A stretch of 64,000 nt of DNA from Erigeron canadensis (taxonomy: Eukaryota; Streptophyta; Magnoliopsida; Asterales; Asteraceae), in the NCBI RefSeq assembly GCF_010389155.1, contig NC_057765.1, positions 20,106,270-20,170,269 on the forward strand, written 5' to 3'. A program made the position numbers and the translations under genes. This document shows, one piece after another, positions 58,843-64,000 of the stretch; position 1 is the stretch's first letter; each line of letters opens with the position of its first letter. The notes under the pieces were generated by a model, which had not been told where the DNA came from, made no database searches, and saw only the letters and a program-made list of their open reading frames with translations.

Positions 58843-60090
58843 AAAATTTTTTTTACATAGAAACTATTACATTACATACATACTAAACATTACATATAGA
58901 ATAAACATTACATACATCCATACAATACATACAAAACAACAATTGAATCTCATATAAAATGACACTTTCACTTGAAAGTTGAATACACACAAAAATACAC
59001 ACTATTATCATCATCTATGTCACAATTACGTACGACTTACAAGCTTGTAAACAACCGTCGACGGTTACTCGGCGGCCGACCACCTTTAAGGATAAATCTC
59101 ATTTCGCGGAGATATATCAGCGTTATAACGGAGACTATAAATTATAAAAGAATTTCCTTTTTAAAAGATACTCGTATATATTAACAATATCTCTACTAAA
59201 TAAGTCAATAACCATAGAAAACTAAAAAGGATAACATAAAATATCTATACTTATGTCTATATGAATTTTGTATTTATTTAATATTTACAGTTCTAATGTA
59301 CCTACCCAAAAATGTTGGTGATTTTATTTAGAACCAAGTCATCATTCTGTTTCATAAGATATTTGTATTGGTTTCAAAACCAAAGTTGGCCTAATAAACA
59401 CAAAATCATTAGGTTAAATATATGTATTTATCTATTATCCATGGTCCTAGCCTCGTTAAGTTTGTTATTTGACCCTTATTGACTGCAACCTTTAAATCTA
59501 CCCTACAAGACACATAAACGACAGACCAACTTTAAGCATTATGACGCCTTTATAACGGCCTTTAAAACCTTTATTTACAACATTGACGACTTATACTAAC
59601 ATTGATTGTGCACCAAACTGAGGTTAGGCTGAGGGTGAGATGATGGGTATTTTGGTTGCTTGTTGGCAGTTCCCCGAAGGTAAGCTTCGTGCCTCATTAC
59701 GCCAATCAAACGTGTGTGTTTTCTTAGTTGCGATATGATGCGTTCAAAGCTCTTGATGTTCTCTTTTATAGGGAGAACATATCTCGAAGAGAAAGTTATG
59801 CCTCTTTAGGGTTTCCTTAAGTCTTAGGCCAAAAGAGTCCAGGAGAATTCTTTTGTTCTTTATAGGGGAACAATTCTTATCTCTTTTATCTTCTGTGGAT
59901 GACTTCGTTACGGAGGAGCCTTCGTGTCATAGCATGTACTATTCCTTTGTGTGATAGGTCCTGCGTACCGCTGGAAGGGTATATCATCAAAGATCTTGAC
60001 AATTAAGCTTTGATTATGTCACAAAGTTTCTTTCTTTAGTAGAATAAGGGGATAAAACGACAGATCGGCCCACATATATTGGTAGCCTAA
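58843..60090. other. Intergenic, no gene seen
   Basis: About 1.2 kb of AT-rich sequence. No coding potential beyond short random ORFs (for example at 58972), no recognisable repeats or RNA genes. Confidence 0.55.
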
Positions 60091-60945
60091 GGGGGTGTTT
60101 GGTTCAAAAAATTCCTAGGAATTCAATGGAATTGGAATTTGACTTCTATTCCCAAACATGTTTGGTTGGATAAAATGATGGAATTGGAATTTTAAACTTT
60201 CCAACAAATTCCATAAAACACTGAATTTGGAATTCCAATAGAATTCATACATGTTTACCATAATGCTCTCTCATAAGTCATAACTGAACACCAAAATATA
60301 CAAAAACCTGATGTAATTAACTGTCGAATATTGACCTCTAGCACCACCCACCGCCACCATGCTTGTGACTTCCGGCCACCGCCGTTGCTTGTGATTACCG
60401 ATGGCCGCTACTTATCATTTCCGGCCGCTTTCTTATTATGACGACACTATTATTCACAACTATTAGATTCGGAAACAATGAGATCTTTGATGGATTTGTT
60501 AAAGAATTATTGCATATGAAATCTTGGTATATTGAAGAAAGGTGTGACACTGTTTCAAGAAAAAGAGGGAAAGAAGGTTTCGGATGAAAAGGGATTTTGG
60601 GGGAAATGAATAAAAGTTGCAGATGAAAAGGACTTTCTCCTCCTCCTCCTCCTCCTCCTCCTCCTCCTCCTCCTCCTCCTTCTTCTTCTTCTTCTTCTTC
60701 TTCTTCTCCTTCTTCTTCTCCTCTTTCTTCTTCTCCTTATCCTTCTCCTCCTTCTTCTTCTTCTTCTTCTTCTTCTTCTCCTTCTCCTTCTTCTTCTTCT
60801 CCTTCTCCTTCTCCTTCTTCTCCTTCTCCTTCTCCTTCTTCTGCTTCTTCTCCTTCTTCTTCTCCTTCTTCTTCCTTCTTCTTCTCCTTCTCCTTCTCCT
60901 TCTCCTTCTCCTTCTTCTTCTCCTCCTTCTTCTTTTCTTCTTCTT

Positions 60946-61016
<71 letters not shown>

Positions 61017-61203
61017 ACAAAATAATAGTAAAGGGTAATCTTGTCTTGTCTTTCAAATTCGAATTTCTTTTACTGAATTCCGTCAAATTTTGTCAACCAA
61101 ACACATGATATATTTAAAACTTTCATATTTCAATTCCATCAAATTATAATTCCTTTTACAGATTTCAATTCCTTCAAAAACATTTTGTGAATCAAACGGC
61201 TCC
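60091..61203. mobile_element. PIF/Harbinger (Tourist-like) non-autonomous element
   Basis: Starts GGGGGTGTTTGGTTC and ends GAATCAAACGGCTCC, imperfect terminal inverted repeats (11 of the first 15 bases match), flanked by the 3-bp duplication TAA (60088-60090 and 61204-61206). The GGAATTGGAATT-type subterminal repeats and the TAA target are typical of Tourist-like elements. At 1113 bp it is long for a MITE because a microsatellite expanded within it. It encodes no transposase. Confidence 0.78.
60636..61014. repeat. Compound trinucleotide microsatellite (TCC)n-(TTC)n-(TTA)n
   Basis: 379 bp of pure pyrimidine trinucleotides (TCC then TTC, interspersed) changing to (TTA) about 45 bp from the end. 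The long Lys/Glu or Phe/Ser/Leu reading frames over it are repeat translations, not genes. Confidence 0.95.
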
Positions 61204-62265
61204 TAATAATGCTAAGAGGAAACTAAGAAGCCTAATGTTAACTTCACTGATACATCCCGTTAACAAAATTACACAAATAATCATATCATTCATGTATGTG
61301 AGAATGACCCAAGTCCACTAAATGTCTAAAGTGCTTGTAGGGTTCTTCTATGTCTTGTCACTCTAGGATGCGTATGTGTCTATATAGCAGAACTCGTGCA
61401 ACTTTTTGCAAGGTTGAGAATCAATAAAATAATCGTCAAATTCTAAGGACGTTATAATGTTTGATTAAATCTAATTCATTTATATTATTTATAATCCACA
61501 TATATATCTACAACTACTTTTTGTCATTTACATATATCAACATCTCTTTCATGGATCTTGAGAACCGTGTTTTGTAAATGTAATAATCAGAAAATCAGCG
61601 TAAAAACCATCCAAGACCCCTGTTATTTGGTTTCATAGGACCGACCTTATGAACATTAGGAATGCTCAAGTATGCAACAGTACCTAGCTTGCTAAATTTG
61701 GTCCAATTGTTGATAAGACTAATGTCTCGACTCAAGTTATTGAACCTATGCCACCGAATATGCAATGAGCGGCTAATTGACTATCAACTCTGAATATACA
61801 TAGCTCGTTTTCTAAAGTTACGAGAGGATAGACTACAGAAATCAGTACTGCGTGGCAAAAATTGACATCGCTGTGGCAACATGCCGGTTTCCCATTATAA
61901 TATAATATGTAGTTACGGCATAGTCATGAAAATTACCAGACAGCCTATATGACAGAAAACATTCGCTTACATTCTTTATGGTTACCTGATACATCTTACA
62001 TCTTTATGGTACTTGATCACAATAAAAAGTATACATCATAATCTCCTAAAAAGTCTCTCAGAATTCTACACACTCTGATGATTATTTAATGTGATCAAAA
62101 TACCTCATACAACATAGTTGCCAGTAAATTCTACTATAGAGTTGTACTCCATATTCTATGGGAATGAAGTGCCCTATCATTCTATTAATAATACAAACAC
62201 ATCTGATTTTCAAAGAAAAGATATTAAAACCTACAACGATAACAGCTATAATCGTGACACCAAAA
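61204..62265. other. Intergenic and probable 3' UTR of the host gene
   Basis: No coding feature seen. Sequence close to 62265 is probably the 3' UTR of the minus-strand gene; I could not place its polyadenylation signal with confidence. Confidence 0.5.
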
Positions 62266-63798
62266 CTAAGGTTTTGAAGTCGGCACCAATGGCTGTTGGC
62301 GTGCAAGATAGGGAACATCCACCACTATCCCAGAAATACCGTCTCCTACTACAACTGTGTCCCCTTTTGAAGTAGCTTTCTTTTTAATATACCCCAAACC
62401 AAAATGCTCATTCCCCCCTTTTCCACAGGTGTAACTTGTCAACTTTCCTACCTGCAAAAAGTAATAAAACTATCACTACTTAGTGTCGCAAAACTCATTA
62501 ATTTAGGCAGCAGAATAGGTAAAGTCTGGCTTAGTCTGGACTCTGGAGGTATTACTATATATAAAATATATCCTAGCGATAAACAGCGGCTTGACGGGCC
62601 CCTTCTCTTTAATAAACAATGACATCATTTTTTTAATTTCACTAAATATCAATGTGGGTTTACCAAAAACAAAATATCAATGTGGTAGAGAGCAGTGTAT
62701 ATCGACACATATACACTTTAAACAAAGAAAATGAGCACTTATACCTTCTTCCCTTCAACTGTAATAGGACTGCCAGGTTCCACTGCTGATGAAAGTTGAA
62801 TGCCACACAACTTCTGCTTGATTCCATCATAGGTGATCAATCTTGCAATGGTTTCTTGTCCTTTGTAACATCCTGAGAATCAATCTTACTAAAATTAGTT
62901 CATTAGGGTAACACTCCGGTAAGAACACTTAAAAACATCATTTTGATGCTATAAAAGTCCATAAAACTAACATAGTGCATAACTAATTATCATTATTTAA
63001 GTGTTTAACAATACATTGATCCATCAAAATCGAAAAAATCACGTTTTTTGTTGGATGCATCATTTTTGATGAATATGCATCCAAGATGGATGACAAAACA
63101 AAAAACATGATTTTCTCGATTTTGACAGACCAATGTGTTGTTAAACACTTAAATAATAATAATTAGTTATACATTATGTTAGTTTTATGGACTTTTAATG
63201 CATCAAAATGTAGTTTTTAAGTGTTCTCGTGTTCTTATTTTAAGACTGTGAAGGTAACACTCCGGGGAGAACACTTTTAAAATAAGAACTGTGAGAACAC
63301 TTAAAAACATCATTTTGATGCATTAAAAGTCCATAAAACTAACATAGTGCATAACTAATTATCATTATTTACGTGTTTAGCACATTGATCCATCAAAATA
63401 AAAAAAATCATGTTTTTTGTTGGATGCATCATTTTGAAGAATATGAATCCAAAATGGATGCACAAAACAAAAAACATGATTTTCTTGATTTTGACAGGCC
63501 AATGTGTTGTTAAACACTTAAATAATGATAATTAGTTATACACTATGTTAGTTTTATGGAAATTTAATGCATCAAAATGTAGTTTACAAGTGTTCTCACC
63601 CTGTTCTTATTTTAAGATTGTTCTTATTTGATAGTCCCCCAATATATATATATATATATATTATATATGTAATCATACACAGAAATTTGATGAAGCAGGC
63701 AACATAAGAGGTACCTTTGTTCAACGACACCGCATTCCAAAGACCGGCCTCCAAAACATTAAACTCGTCTGTAAGTTCTCTGCCAGGTGTTGGCCTTC
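62266..63798 (-). CDS. YgfZ/GcvT-like folate-binding protein (putative chloroplast transferase), C-terminal exons
   Basis: Three exons on the minus strand with GT-AG borders: 63798-63715, 62872-62745 and 62451-62266 (stop at 62266-62268). Phases join cleanly. The second junction region gives KGCYKGQE, the signature of the YgfZ/IBA57/COG0354 family, whose Cys sits near the folate site. After it come ARLITYDGIKQKLCG, then GKLTSY and HFGLGYIKKK, matching the aminomethyltransferase C-terminal barrel. Overall it resembles the plant 'putative transferase' of the At1g60990 type, thought to be plastid-targeted; these folate-dependent proteins assist iron-sulfur cluster or redox enzymes. The first exon encodes PGRELTDEFNVLEAGLWN. 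The 5' exons, including any transit peptide, are beyond the window. The frame is intact, so this is likely an active gene. Confidence 0.85.
62905..63253. repeat. Foldback (hairpin) element 1 in intron
   Basis: Starts GGTAACACTCCGG. The arms at about 62921-63062 and 63086-63226 are inverted repeats about 140 bp long around a ~24-bp loop. Both arms contain CATTTTGATGC, TCCATAAAACTAACAT and TAAGTGTTTAACA. It resembles a MITE or foldback element and would form a long hairpin in the pre-mRNA. Confidence 0.75.
63254..63600. repeat. Foldback (hairpin) element 2 in intron
   Basis: A tandem partner of the previous unit, also starting GGTAACACTCCGG, with arms at about 63291-63432 and 63456-63599. The two units are directly repeated about 346 bp apart. 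A smaller inverted repeat GTTCTTATTTTAA/TTAAAATAAGAAC spans their junction (63231-63289). Confidence 0.75.
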
Positions 63799-64000
63799 CT
63801 GTAGCTCATAAGTCCAACAAAAAATAGAAAACTTGTAAAAATAACAATTTCTAGATGTTTTTATACCAGCGCTCTTAATGAACTAGTTCTAAATGTCGTA
63901 CATTATATCAATAAACCTTAAAAAAAACCATGACAATTTAACACTTGAAACTACAATCGTAGAAACATCCACAACAATTTCATATATGTGATCTGAAATA
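63799..64000 (-). other. Upstream intron of the YgfZ-like gene, window edge
   Basis: Follows the acceptor-side border of the 63715-63798 exon (CTACAG before GAAGG on the minus strand). No further exon can be recognised up to the window end. Confidence 0.55.

Noticed and set aside
60499..61108. Long ORFs on both strands (Lys/Glu-rich and Phe/Ser/Leu-rich)
   Set aside because: Pure translation of the trinucleotide microsatellite; both strands are open for the same reason.

Overview
This is plant nuclear DNA, almost entirely a nest of LTR retrotransposons, with one host gene entering from the right edge. The retrotransposon lineages are Sirevirus-type Ty1/copia, a chromodomain Ty3/gypsy element, and Tat/Retand-like LTRs. 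Together with an intron-containing chloroplast-type YgfZ/GcvT-like gene, they point to a large-genome eudicot. The Gag and Env-like families look most like those I associate with Asteraceae, but that is resemblance, not proof.

Layout. 1-22125 is the 3' half of a Sirevirus (copy A): the long post-pol region and an Env-like gene. That gene is split at 5306-21229 by a complete 15.9-kb Tekay/Del-like chromovirus with 3.9-kb LTRs and the target duplication ACTTG. Copy A ends at a polypurine tract and runs into a Sirevirus LTR (22126-34458). This LTR is split by a complete 11.8-kb minus-strand Ty1/copia element (22413-34204, target duplication CGTAC). The same LTR then acts as the 5' LTR of a second Sirevirus (copy B, 34459-52463), which ends in its own 3' LTR (52464-52992). 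A and B are therefore tandem Sireviruses sharing one LTR. Copy B carries three solo LTRs, each with a 5-bp target duplication: a chromovirus-like one in pol (36889-39727), a Tat-like one inside integrase (40256-41806), and a copia one (45925-46256) related to the 22413-34204 element.

Right of the Sirevirus tandem are the 3' part of a Tat-like LTR (to 54646), another chromovirus-type solo LTR (54725-57562), a 5'-truncated LINE fragment (58.1-58.8 kb, minus), and a Harbinger/Tourist-like element (60091-61203) that has acquired a 379-bp pyrimidine microsatellite. Last come three C-terminal exons (62266-63798, minus) of a YgfZ/IBA57-type folate-binding 'putative transferase', whose intron holds two tandem foldback elements.

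Most notable. First, the minus-strand copia element has a very long Gag extension with a coiled coil and a ladder of TQT-type motifs spaced 11-12 residues apart, the signature of a multivalent dynein light chain (LC8) binding region. Second, nearly every LTR element here carries its own array of short palindromic or tandem motifs in U3, leader or LTR, and two unrelated elements share the same ACGATCTT core. Third, the chromovirus encodes an extra proline-rich, tail-anchored-looking protein upstream of gag. Fourth, the 100-N gap is flanked by the same ~1.36 kb on both sides and is probably an assembly artefact.
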